NCBI GenBank assembly: GCA_016791425.1
Contig: JAEUMQ010000016.1
Location: 248,001 to 312,000, forward strand
Length of the DNA: 64,000 nt
Reading direction: 5' to 3'
Source of the DNA: Hyphomonadaceae bacterium
GTDB taxonomy: Bacteria; Pseudomonadota; Alphaproteobacteria; Caulobacterales; Aquidulcibacteraceae
Under the pieces are notes generated by a model, which was not told the origin of the DNA, ran no database searches, and saw only the letters and a list, made by a program, of their open reading frames with translations. Each line of letters begins with the position of its first letter. The stretch's first letter is position 1. This document shows, in pieces, positions 1-7,419 of the stretch. The position numbers and the translations under genes were made by a program.

Positions 1-2
1 GC

Positions 3-101
3 GGCTTCAACGGCGCCCATCGCATTCTTGCCGCGCCGCCGCGCGCACACGCCCCGGCGCTCGCGCCCGTTCGGGCGCCGGCGCCCGCCGACACCTCCTG
101 A
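3..101 (+). CDS. C-terminal end of an unknown protein (5' truncated by window)
   Basis: An open frame enters from the left edge and stops with TGA at 99-101. The visible 32 residues begin G-F-N-G-A-H-R-I-L-A and end in an Ala/Pro-rich tail, as many alphaproteobacterial proteins do. No domain can be recognised from this fragment. It lies about 170 bases upstream of the DUF1134 gene on the same strand. The frame could be chance in such GC-rich DNA; the only support is that it is open to the window edge and ends in a plausible low-complexity tail. Confidence 0.35.
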   Translation, partial: GFNGAHRILAAPPRAHAPALAPVRAPAPADTS

Positions 102-268
102 CGCCGATGCGCCGCCCCCGAAAGCACCCCTGAAAGCACCCCCCGAACGCAGCCCGCCGCGGATCGCCGTCCGCCGGCGCACGCGCGGCGACAAAAACCC
201 TTGAGGACGCCGCAATCGCCCCTCTACATGGCGCCCGCCGAGGCCAGGAGCACGCCCAGGAGCGCATC

Positions 269-895
269 ATGGAATCCAATCGTCGCACGATCGCCCTCGG
301 GCTCGCCGCCGCCGGCCTCGCCGCGCCCGCCTTCGCGCGCCCCGCCTTCGCTCAAGTGGATCTCGCCGCGCCGCCGGAGCGGCGCGAGGAAGCGCCCCCG
401 CCGGCGCAAGGCGCCTACACAGAAGAAGAGATCATCAACTCCACCAGCCGCTTCTTCGGCATGGGCGCCGAGACCGTCGCGGCCGTCGTGCGCCGCATCT
501 TCCGCGACCTCGGTCGTCCGGTCGGCTTCGTTGAAGGCAGCGAGGGCTCCGCCGCCATCGGCGTCGGCCTGCGCTACGGCGAGGGCCGGCTCTATCTCAA
601 CCGCGCGCCGCAAACGACGAAGGTCTTCTGGCGCGGGCCCTCTGTCGGCTTCGACACCGGCGCCAACGCCGCCAAGTGCTTCACCCTCGTCTACGGCGTC
701 ACGCACGCGAGCGAGCTGTTCCAGCGCTTCCCCGGCGTCGAGGGCTCGGCCTATTTCATCGGCGGCATCGGCGTGAATTATCAGCGCGCGGACGAAATCA
801 CCCTGGCCCCGATGCGCGCCGGCGTCGGCTTCCGCCTCGGCGCCAATATCGGCTACCTCGCCTATTCACGCCAGCGGCGGTTCCTCCCCTTCTGA
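269..895 (+). CDS. eipA: DUF1134 / EipA-type periplasmic envelope protein
   Basis: A 208-residue exported protein. The N-terminus (residues 1-28) is a signal peptide with an Arg-Arg pair at 5-6, an Ala/Leu-rich core and AFA cleavage motifs near residues 23 and 28. The mature part has the glycine-rich DUF1134 region: a segment around F-F-G-M-G-A, then repeated G-x-G-x-Y strands ending with G-A-N-I-G-Y-L. In Brucella this family (EipA) is periplasmic and supports envelope integrity; a similar role here is inferred from the family. An AGGAGCGC stretch precedes the ATG. Its last 30 bases overlap the end of the convergent ion-channel gene. Confidence 0.8.
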   Translation: MESNRRTIALGLAAAGLAAPAFARPAFAQVDLAAPPERREEAPPPAQGAYTEEEIINSTSRFFGMGAETVAAVVRRIFRDLGRPVGFVEGSEGSAAIGVGLRYGEGRLYLNRAPQTTKVFWRGPSVGFDTGANAAKCFTLVYGVTHASELFQRFPGVEGSAYFIGGIGVNYQRADEITLAPMRAGVGFRLGANIGYLAYSRQRRFLPF

Positions 896-1732
896 TTTCT
901 GCTTTGAAGCCTCTTCGAGCGCGCGCGCGAGGCGCTTCTCGTCGCGGGCGCGGAATTCGTCGTTGAACGCCGACGCCAGAATGCCGGTCGGCATCGCCAC
1001 GATGCCGATGCCGGCGACCGCCACCAGCCCCGCGGCCACCCTTCCCCACGGCGTCTCCGGATAGACGTCGCCATACCCCACCGTGGTCAGCGTCACGATC
1101 GCCCACCAGAGCGCGCGCATGATCGAGCCGAATTGCTCCGGCTTGGTGTCTCCTTCGATGAAATAGAGCAGCAGCGCCGCGACATAGACCTGCGCCGCAG
1201 CCACGCAGAGCGAGGCGATGAGCGGCCCGCCCGCGCGCCGGAACGCCCCGCCCACGATCGCGAAGGCCGGCACGTAGCGCGCCAGCTTGAACAGCCGGAA
1301 CAGCCGCAGCGCCCGCAGCGCCGCAAGCCACGGCCCCGAGGCGTGCGGCACGTACATCATGATGATGAGCTCGGGCAGGAACGCCAGCAGGTCCGCAATC
1401 GTGAGGGGTTGCGCCAGGAACCGCAGCCGCCCGACAAGTCCGCGATGATGCGGATTCTCCCCCTCCGCCCAGAACCGCACCGCGAACTCGAACGCGAAGA
1501 TGTAGACGACCCATTCGTTGATCTTCGCCACCACCGGCAGCAGGCCCGGATCGAGGCCCGTGTCGGCCCGCGCCGCCTCCGTCTCCAGCGCCAGCGAGCC
1601 CAGGCTGATCACCACCAGCAGCACGATGAGCGCGCTCAGATAATTGAACGGCCCGTACTCGTCCGGCTCGAGCCAATCGTGCACATACCCGCGCGCGCTG
1701 TCGTGCCGGCGCATCTTCGCAAACAGGGCCAT
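866..1732 (-). CDS. Voltage-gated-type potassium channel
   Basis: A 288-residue six-helix cation channel of the ion_trans family in the inner membrane. The selectivity filter T-T-V-G-Y-G-D is at residues 216-222, between the pore helix and S6. S4 is visible as evenly spaced basic residues in R-A-L-R-L-F-R-L-F-K-L-A-R (140-152). S1 is near 33-50, S2 near 73-90 and S3 near 112-127. A charged, probably cytoplasmic tail of about 30 residues follows S6. No RCK/TrkA or cyclic-nucleotide domain is present, so opening is most likely set by voltage or the tail. It converges on eipA with a 30-base overlap of coding ends. Confidence 0.9.
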   Translation of the reverse strand: MALFAKMRRHDSARGYVHDWLEPDEYGPFNYLSALIVLLVVISLGSLALETEAARADTGLDPGLLPVVAKINEWVVYIFAFEFAVRFWAEGENPHHRGLVGRLRFLAQPLTIADLLAFLPELIIMMYVPHASGPWLAALRALRLFRLFKLARYVPAFAIVGGAFRRAGGPLIASLCVAAAQVYVAALLLYFIEGDTKPEQFGSIMRALWWAIVTLTTVGYGDVYPETPWGRVAAGLVAVAGIGIVAMPTGILASAFNDEFRARDEKRLARALEEASKQKSEGEEPPLA

Positions 1733-1840
1733 GCTCCCTCCGACTCAACGCGGATTCCCTACCCAAAGCCGCTTTGCCGCGCGAGCCGGACGTGGCGCCG
1801 CATGCAGAGCGGCTCTGCGAGGCGGCCCCGATGGCGCCCC

Positions 1841-2503
1841 TCAGGTCTCAGCCCACATCCGCAGCAGGTTGGAGATGGCCTTGTCCAACCGCAGCATCTC
1901 GCTTTGCGCGGCGCCCGCCGCCGCCAGCCGCGACCGCGCCTGGGAGAGATCGAACAGGATCTCTCTCTGCCCCGCGTCGCGCACATAGGATTCCACCCAT
2001 CCCACCGCCGCCAGCCGCGCGCCGGACTGCAGCGGCGCGACATGATGGATCGAACCGGCCGGATAGAGCACTGCATCGCCGGCCGGCAGTTTCACGGCCT
2101 GCTCGCCGGAAGGCCCCTCGATCGTCAGTTCGCCGCCCTCGTAAGACGCCGGGTCGGAGAGAAAGAGGGTGAAGGCAAGATCGGTGCGCAGCCGCGCTTC
2201 GGGCGCCCCCATCAGCGCATCGTCCGTATGCGAACCATAGCGCATGCCGGGCTCGTATTTGGAGAACATGATCGGCGAAATCCGCCGCGCCCGCGCCGCG
2301 CCCAGAAACAGCGGATGCCGCTCGAGCGCATCCCGCACGAACGCCCCCAGCGCCTCCATGCCGCGGGCCTGCAGATTGTCCTTCGACGCCCGCGCGGCCG
2401 GCCCGGCCGTGGCCTTGCCGTCCCGCCAGACCGCGCCGTCGAGCTCACGCAGCGCCCGCGCCACGTCCTCCGCCAGGAGGACCTCAGGAAGTACGATCAG
2501 CAT
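1841..2503 (-). CDS. Fe(II)/2-oxoglutarate-dependent dioxygenase, PiuC/YbiX type
   Basis: A 220-residue PKHD-type hydroxylase. The facial triad is visible: H92 and D94 in Y-G-S-H-T-D-D, and H153 in Y-P-A-G-S-I-H-H. R163 in G-A-R-L is the probable 2-oxoglutarate ligand. I start at the ATG at 2503, giving M-L-I-V-L-P-E-V-L as in other PiuC proteins; a TTG nine bases upstream is also in frame but looks less natural. PiuC genes are typically iron-repressed and sit beside siderophore-receptor genes. Here the gene is divergent from a lipoprotein, with a Fur-box-like palindrome between them. The physiological substrate is unknown. Confidence 0.88.
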   Translation of the reverse strand: MLIVLPEVLLAEDVARALRELDGAVWRDGKATAGPAARASKDNLQARGMEALGAFVRDALERHPLFLGAARARRISPIMFSKYEPGMRYGSHTDDALMGAPEARLRTDLAFTLFLSDPASYEGGELTIEGPSGEQAVKLPAGDAVLYPAGSIHHVAPLQSGARLAAVGWVESYVRDAGQREILFDLSQARSRLAAAGAAQSEMLRLDKAISNLLRMWAET

Positions 2504-2533
2504 GTCGCCCAAGATGCCACAGCGTCAGCTTAT

Positions 2534-2548
2534 TGCGAATGAGTTGCA
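2534..2548. promoter_or_regulatory. Candidate Fur-type iron operator
   Basis: TGCGAATGAGTTGCA is a 15-base imperfect palindrome (five of seven pairs match) of the TGC-x-A-x-T form seen at iron-regulated alphaproteobacterial promoters. It lies in the 87-base gap between the divergent dioxygenase and lipoprotein genes, where it could control both. The assignment rests on sequence form plus the known iron regulation of PiuC genes. Confidence 0.5.
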
Positions 2549-2590
2549 CTTAGTCCAGTTTGCCGCCGCGAACTTCGGCGGAGCCCCTTC

Positions 2591-3391
2591 ATGATCCAGT
2601 TCAAGCTCTGGCGCACGGTCGGCGCAGCCGCCCTGCTTGGCGCCAGCGTGGCCTGCACCCCGGTGGCGGAGAAGGCGGAAACTGCAGCCCCAGCGCCCGA
2701 AGCCGCCGGCGAGGCCGGCGAAGCCGCTTCCGGCGAAAGCGGCGGCGAGCACGGCGAGGCCGGGGTCGCGACCGCCTATGCCGGCCTCGAAGGTCCCGCC
2801 CGCACGGCCCTTGGCCTTCAGCACTTGAAGGGCTTCGTCCTCGTCGCGCGCCAGGTCGCAGAAGTCGGCACACAGGAAGAGGCCGGCGCCCTCGTCGGCC
2901 AGGGCCTGCTCGAGGTCTACACCCCGGCCCAGGACCAGTTCGGCGGCTTCAACGCCGCGCCGGTCCAGGCCGCCGAAGCCGCCGGCATGGACGCCAAGCC
3001 CAAGCGCGAGCTCGCCGCCAAGCTCGACGCCGCCGTCCGCGCCATCTCCGCCGCCCAGGCCCCGCTCCACGCCAACCCCGCCGATCTCGCCGTCCGCATG
3101 ATCGATCTTTCCACCGGCCTTTACGGCAACGTGGTCAAGACCGATTTCGTCGATCCGATCGAGTATCAGCACAGCCTCGGCGCCGCGCTCTCCGCCCGCG
3201 ATGCGCTGGTCAGCGGCGCTGGTGCGCTGCGCGCCCGCGACGCCGCCCGCTACGACGAAGCGTTGGGTGAACTCAACCGCTTCGTCGCGCTCTGGCCGCA
3301 GCCGACCGCGCCGGAAGCGCCCACGCCCAATCGCGACGTGCTCGCCCAGGCCTCGCGCGCCAAGCTCGCCCTCTCCGGCTTCCTCGATTGA
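2591..3391 (+). CDS. Predicted lipoprotein, unknown function
   Basis: A 266-residue protein with a lipoprotein signal: a hydrophobic stretch followed by G-A-S-V-A-C, so C22 would be acylated. Residues 25-60 are an Ala/Glu/Gly-rich linker. The rest is mainly helical and alanine-rich, with no catalytic motif I recognise. It is divergent from the PiuC-like dioxygenase across a Fur-box-like site, so a role in iron acquisition or iron-starvation response is a reasonable inference but not shown. I see no HxxE motif of the imelysin/EfeO kind. The translation has the even composition of a real gene and a complete signal. Confidence 0.75.
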   Translation: MIQFKLWRTVGAAALLGASVACTPVAEKAETAAPAPEAAGEAGEAASGESGGEHGEAGVATAYAGLEGPARTALGLQHLKGFVLVARQVAEVGTQEEAGALVGQGLLEVYTPAQDQFGGFNAAPVQAAEAAGMDAKPKRELAAKLDAAVRAISAAQAPLHANPADLAVRMIDLSTGLYGNVVKTDFVDPIEYQHSLGAALSARDALVSGAGALRARDAARYDEALGELNRFVALWPQPTAPEAPTPNRDVLAQASRAKLALSGFLD

Positions 3392-3464
3392 CGCCCTTAT
3401 CGCGCCGGCCGCTTTAGCGTAGAGCAACCCAACGTCGCGGAGACGACGAAGGGAGAGACGGCCG

Positions 3465-3728
3465 ATGAAGATCCAGGTCAGGTTCAAGAACGACAACGGC
3501 AACGAAGTCGTCGCCACGTTCGATCGCGACGCCGGCACGGTCTCCACCCAGGACGGCCAGAAGGGGACCTATTCCCGTCCCGAAGGCTCGCGCACCATGG
3601 AGATCAAGGGCGACGTCAACCTCACCATGACGTTCGCCGACGACGTCCGCTTCGAGCAGGGCTATTCCACGCGCTACACCACCAATGATGGCCGCGCAGG
3701 CGTCGCGACCATCCTCTCGGTCGGCTGA
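3465..3728 (+). CDS. Small conserved-looking hypothetical protein
   Basis: An 87-residue soluble protein preceded by a strong ribosome-binding site (GGGAGA, eight bases before the ATG). It begins M-K-I-Q-V-R-F-K-N and alternates short hydrophobic and polar stretches, consistent with a small beta barrel or sandwich. It has no signal peptide, membrane segment or Cys pair. No family is recognised. It ends two bases before the end of the convergent tlpA gene. The good Shine-Dalgarno and balanced composition support it as a real gene. Confidence 0.65.
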   Translation: MKIQVRFKNDNGNEVVATFDRDAGTVSTQDGQKGTYSRPEGSRTMEIKGDVNLTMTFADDVRFEQGYSTRYTTNDGRAGVATILSVG

Positions 3729-3730
3729 TC

Positions 3731-4339
3731 TCACGAAGCGAGCGCCGCCTCGATCAGCGCCGCCGCTTCAGGGCTGTCCCAATCCGCCCCGCCCGCGAGC
3801 CGCGCAAGCTCGCGCCCTTCGCGGTCATAGAGGATCGTCGTCGGCAGCCCCGGCGAGGACACCGCGAACGCCATGCCGCGCGTCGGATCGATATAGAATC
3901 CGAGCGCCCCGCCGCCGCGTTCCGCGAGCATCGCCTGCGCGTCCGCGCGCTTGCCTTCCGAATCCACGCTCACCGGCACGACCTTGAGCCGCCCTTCGAA
4001 GCGCCGCTGCAGCCCCGCCAGCGCCGGCAGCTCCGTCACGCATGGTCCGCACCACGTCGCCCACACGTTCAAGAGCACCACCTCGCCGCGGAAATCCGCC
4101 AGGCTCATCGCCCGCCCGCCCGCATCGGTGAAGGCTTGCGTCGGCTGTTCCGGCGCCGGCGTCTTCACTTGCAGCTTGGCGATCGCGCCCGTCGCGAACC
4201 GTGCATAGCTGCCGTTTGCCGGGGGCTTTGAAGAAAGCGCGAAAAGCCCGTAAAGAGCCGCCGCGGCCGCCAAGGCGGCTGCAGCGCCAATCCAGACCGC
4301 AAATCCGCCCTTCTTCACCTTCAACGCCTCTTCAGCCAT
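3731..4339 (-). CDS. tlpA: TlpA/ResA-like membrane-anchored thiol-disulfide oxidoreductase
   Basis: A 202-residue protein with one N-terminal anchor (about 13-33) and a periplasmic thioredoxin fold. The redox motif W-C-G-P-C has C97 and C100, and the cis-proline loop G-L-P-T-T has P166. TlpA-type proteins reduce cysteines for cytochrome c or copper-centre maturation; the substrate here is not known. I use the ATG at 4339; an in-frame start 30 bases upstream would reach into argH. The ATG shares bases with the argH start on the opposite strand (CATG), so both genes must be expressed from within or across each other. The divergent tlpA-argH pair is a recurring alphaproteobacterial arrangement. 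Confidence 0.88.
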   Translation of the reverse strand: MAEEALKVKKGGFAVWIGAAAALAAAAALYGLFALSSKPPANGSYARFATGAIAKLQVKTPAPEQPTQAFTDAGGRAMSLADFRGEVVLLNVWATWCGPCVTELPALAGLQRRFEGRLKVVPVSVDSEGKRADAQAMLAERGGGALGFYIDPTRGMAFAVSSPGLPTTILYDREGRELARLAGGADWDSPEAAALIEAALAS

Positions 4340-5801
4340 GCCCTCTGATTCCTCCAAACCCGACGCCAAGGCTGTGCCCGGTCAAGCCCGACAAGGTCAG
4401 GCCCAACAGGCCCAGCAAGGCCAGGCAATGTGGGGCGGCCGCTTCGCCGCCAAGCCCGCCGACGCCATGCAGGCGATCAATTCCTCCATCGAGATCGACC
4501 AGCGTCTCTGGCGCCAGGACATCGAGGTCAACAAGGCGCACGCCGCGATGCTGGCCGCGCAAGGAATTCTTACGGCCGAGGACGAGGAGAAGATACAAGC
4601 CGGCCTCGACCAGATCGCCGCAGACATAGCGGCGGGCAAGCTGCCGATGTCGCGCGAGCTGGAGGACATCCACCTCAATATCGAAGCCCGCCTCACCGAG
4701 ATGATCGGCGAGGCCGGCCGGCGCCTGCACACCGCCCGCTCGCGCAACGATCAGGTCGCCACCGATTTCCGCTTGTGGGTCCGCGCCGCGCTCGACGCCG
4801 CGCTCGGCCATGTCGAAGCGCTGCAGCGCGCGCTGCTTGCGCAGGCCGACAAGCACGCGGATTGGGCCATGCCCGGCTTCACGCATCTTCAAACGGCGCA
4901 GCCCATCACGCTCGGCCATCATCTCATGGCCTATGTCGAGATGCTGGAGCGCGACCGCACGCGCCTTCTCTCTGCGCAATCGGGCGCGATGAGCGATTGC
5001 CCGCTCGGCGCGGCCGCGCTCGCCGGCACCGGATTTCCGATCGACCGCGAGCGCACCGCCGCGATGCTCGATTTCACCGCGCCGGCCGCGAACTCGCTCG
5101 ACGCGGTCTCCGCGCGCGATTTTGCGCTCGAAGCGCTCTCCGCGCTCTCCATCTCCGCAATGCATCTGTCGCGTCTCGCCGAGGAGATCGTGCTCTGGAC
5201 GAGCCCGCAATTCCGCTTCGCGCGTCTCTCCGACCAATGGTCGACCGGCTCCTCGATCATGCCGCAGAAGCGCAATCCCGACGCCGCCGAGCTCATCCGC
5301 GCCAAGGCCGCGCGCATCGGCGCCGATTTCGCCGCGCTCCTCTCCATCATGCAGAAGCTGCCGCTCGCCTACGCCAAGGACCTTCAGGACGACAAGGCGA
5401 TCACCTTCTCCGCGTTCGACGCCTTCGAGCTCTGCACGGTGGCGATGAAGGGCATGATCGACACCATCACGTTCAACCGAGAAGCGCTCGCCGCCGCCGC
5501 CGGCGCCGGCTATGCCACCGCCACCGAGCTCGCCGACTGGCTCGTCCGTGAGCTGAAGATGCCCTTCCGCGACGCCCACCATGTCGCCGGCGCGGCCGTG
5601 AAGCGCGCCGAGGAGCTCGGCCTCTCCGACCTCGCCCAGGCGCCGCTCGAAGAATTCCAAAAGCTCGAGCCGCGCATCACCGAAGCGGCCCGCGCCGGCC
5701 TCGCTGTGGAGCGCGCGCTCGAAGCCCGCGCCTCCTATGGCGGAACCGCTCCGGCGCGTGTACGGGAACAGATCGCACGTTGGAAGGAATTGCTCCGATG
5801 A
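4338..5801 (+). CDS. argH: Argininosuccinate lyase
   Basis: Cleaves argininosuccinate to arginine and fumarate, the last step of arginine synthesis. It belongs to the fumarase/aspartase superfamily; the signature loop [11 protein letters not shown] begins at G304. The core begins at M-W-G-G-R-F (ATG at 4428). Before it lies a 30-residue Gln/Ala/Gly-rich extension from the ATG at 4338, which is unusual; translation may really begin at 4428. No clear Shine-Dalgarno decides this. It overlaps the lptM start by ATGA and is followed by lysA, so argH-lptM-lysA looks like one operon joining arginine and lysine synthesis. Confidence 0.95.
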   Translation: MPSDSSKPDAKAVPGQARQGQAQQAQQGQAMWGGRFAAKPADAMQAINSSIEIDQRLWRQDIEVNKAHAAMLAAQGILTAEDEEKIQAGLDQIAADIAAGKLPMSRELEDIHLNIEARLTEMIGEAGRRLHTARSRNDQVATDFRLWVRAALDAALGHVEALQRALLAQADKHADWAMPGFTHLQTAQPITLGHHLMAYVEMLERDRTRLLSAQSGAMSDCPLGAAALAGTGFPIDRERTAAMLDFTAPAANSLDAVSARDFALEALSALSISAMHLSRLAEEIVLWTSPQFRFARLSDQWSTGSSIMPQKRNPDAAELIRAKAARIGADFAALLSIMQKLPLAYAKDLQDDKAITFSAFDAFELCTVAMKGMIDTITFNREALAAAAGAGYATATELADWLVRELKMPFRDAHHVAGAAVKRAEELGLSDLAQAPLEEFQKLEPRITEAARAGLAVERALEARASYGGTAPARVREQIARWKELLR

Positions 5802-6070
5802 GCCGCATCGCAACACTCGCCGCGCTCGCGGCTCTCGCCGCGCTCGCCGCCTGCGGCCATCGCACGTCTCTGGAGCGCCCCGCCCCGATGTGGGGCGACG
5901 CCCGCGAGCAATGGAAGGCCGAGCAGGCCGCCGCCGCAGAAGCTGCGCGCCAGCGCCAGGAGGCTGAGCGCGCCGCCGCAGCGCAGGCGCAGACCGCGCC
6001 TCCGGCCAGCTCCCCGCTGGACAATGCGGCGCCCCCCGCCTCGACGCCTCCGGCGCCGCAGCCGCAATAG
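5798..6070 (+). CDS. lptM: LptM-type small outer-membrane lipoprotein
   Basis: A 90-residue lipoprotein whose signal ends L-A-A-C, with C19 as the acylation site. The mature N-terminus [12 protein letters not shown] matches the short C-G-x-x-x-x-L-x-x-P pattern of LptM (YifL), which helps LptD mature in the outer membrane. A Gln/Ala/Glu-rich helix and a Pro-rich tail follow. The start overlaps the argH stop (ATGA), showing translational coupling; an in-frame ATG 18 bases upstream is less likely. The argH-lptM-lysA order is common in alphaproteobacteria. The function is inferred from family and synteny. Confidence 0.8.
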   Translation: MSRIATLAALAALAALAACGHRTSLERPAPMWGDAREQWKAEQAAAAEAARQRQEAERAAAAQAQTAPPASSPLDNAAPPASTPPAPQPQ

Positions 6071-6088
6071 CGCTTCGTCCGCCTACAG

Positions 6089-7360
6089 ATGAACCATTTC
6101 GAATACGTCGATGGCGCCCTTCATTGCGAAGGCGTGCCGCTGGAGCGCATCGCCGCGGAGGTCGGCACGCCGGCCTACGTCTATTCCTCCGCCACCTTCG
6201 AGCGCCATCTCGACGTCTTCCGCGAGGCCTTCGCGCCAGAACCTGCGTTGCCAGGGCCCGTGCTTGTCGCCTTCGCGGTGAAGGCCAACGCCAACCTTGC
6301 CGTGCTGGCGACCCTCGCGAAGAAGGGCGCCGGCGCCGACACGGTCTCCATGGGCGAGATCAAGCGCGCGCTCAAGGCCGGCATACCGCCGAACCGCATC
6401 ATCTTCTCCGGCATCGGCAAGACTGAGGAAGAGCTCGCCTTCGCGCTCGAGATCGGCCTGCATCAGATCAATGTGGAATCCCGCGCCGAGCTCGATCTCC
6501 TGGAGGCGCTCGCGACCAGGGCGAACAGGCGCGCTGCGATCGCCATCCGCGTCAATCCCGATGTCGGCGCCGGCGGCCACGACAAGATCTCCACCGGCAA
6601 GAGCGATTCCAAGTTCGGCGTCGGCGCCGCCGACGCGCTCGCGCTCTATCTGCGCGCAGCGAAGCATCCGAACCTCGACGCCAAAGGCTTCGCCGTCCAC
6701 ATCGGCAGCCAAATCCGCAACCTCGATCCGCTGCGCGCCGCCTTCCTCGTACTCCGCAAACTAACCGAGGACGCCCGCGCGCAGGGCGCGAGCGTCGAGC
6801 GCGTCGATCTCGGCGGCGGCCTGGGCGTCCCTTATTTCCACGAGCCCGATCCCCCGAGCCCCGCCGACTACGCCGCGATGGCCAAGGACGTCTTCCGTGG
6901 ACTGAGCGTCTCGCTCGCGATCGAGCCCGGCCGCCTGATCGCCGGCAACGCCGGCGTCCTTCTCACGCGCGTCATTCGCATCCAGGAGCGCCCGAACCGC
7001 CGCATCATCGTCCTCGACGCGGGCATGAACGATCTCATCCGCCCGGCCATCTACGACGCCTTCCACGAGCTCCGCCCGGTGCGCCAGCCCTCGCGCGAGA
7101 CCGAGCGCGAGGCCTTCGATCTCGTCGGCCCGATCTGCGAGACCGGCGACACCTTCGCACGCGGCCGCGTTCTGGCGCCCCTCGCGCCCGGCGACTTCGC
7201 CGCCTTCATGACCGCCGGCGCCTACGGCGCAGTCATGTCGTCCACCTACAACGCCCGCCCGCTGCCCGCCGAAGTTCTTGTCCGCGGCGACAAATTCCAC
7301 CTCGTCCGCCGCCGCTTCACGGTGGAGGACCAGATGGCGCTCGAAACAATTCCCTCTTAG
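6089..7360 (+). CDS. lysA: Diaminopimelate decarboxylase
   Basis: A 423-residue PLP enzyme that converts meso-diaminopimelate to lysine, the final step of lysine synthesis. PLP binds K65 in A-F-A-V-K-A-N. The glycine-rich phosphate loop G-G-G-L-G-V-P-Y and the C-E-T-G-D dimer-interface motif are both present. Length and domain order (TIM-barrel, then beta domain) are normal for LysA. It lies 18 bases after lptM and is probably in the argH operon. There is no recognisable terminator in the 59 bases before the cyclase gene. Confidence 0.95.
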   Translation: MNHFEYVDGALHCEGVPLERIAAEVGTPAYVYSSATFERHLDVFREAFAPEPALPGPVLVAFAVKANANLAVLATLAKKGAGADTVSMGEIKRALKAGIPPNRIIFSGIGKTEEELAFALEIGLHQINVESRAELDLLEALATRANRRAAIAIRVNPDVGAGGHDKISTGKSDSKFGVGAADALALYLRAAKHPNLDAKGFAVHIGSQIRNLDPLRAAFLVLRKLTEDARAQGASVERVDLGGGLGVPYFHEPDPPSPADYAAMAKDVFRGLSVSLAIEPGRLIAGNAGVLLTRVIRIQERPNRRIIVLDAGMNDLIRPAIYDAFHELRPVRQPSRETEREAFDLVGPICETGDTFARGRVLAPLAPGDFAAFMTAGAYGAVMSSTYNARPLPAEVLVRGDKFHLVRRRFTVEDQMALETIPS

Positions 7361-7419
7361 GTCCGGAACTTCCTAGGCGAATGCGCCGCCCCATATAGAG
7401 TGCGGCCGAGGCGACTCCC

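Noticed and set aside
4332-5816. 494-codon minus-strand frame opposite argH
   Set aside because: It mirrors argH almost exactly and has no motif of its own.
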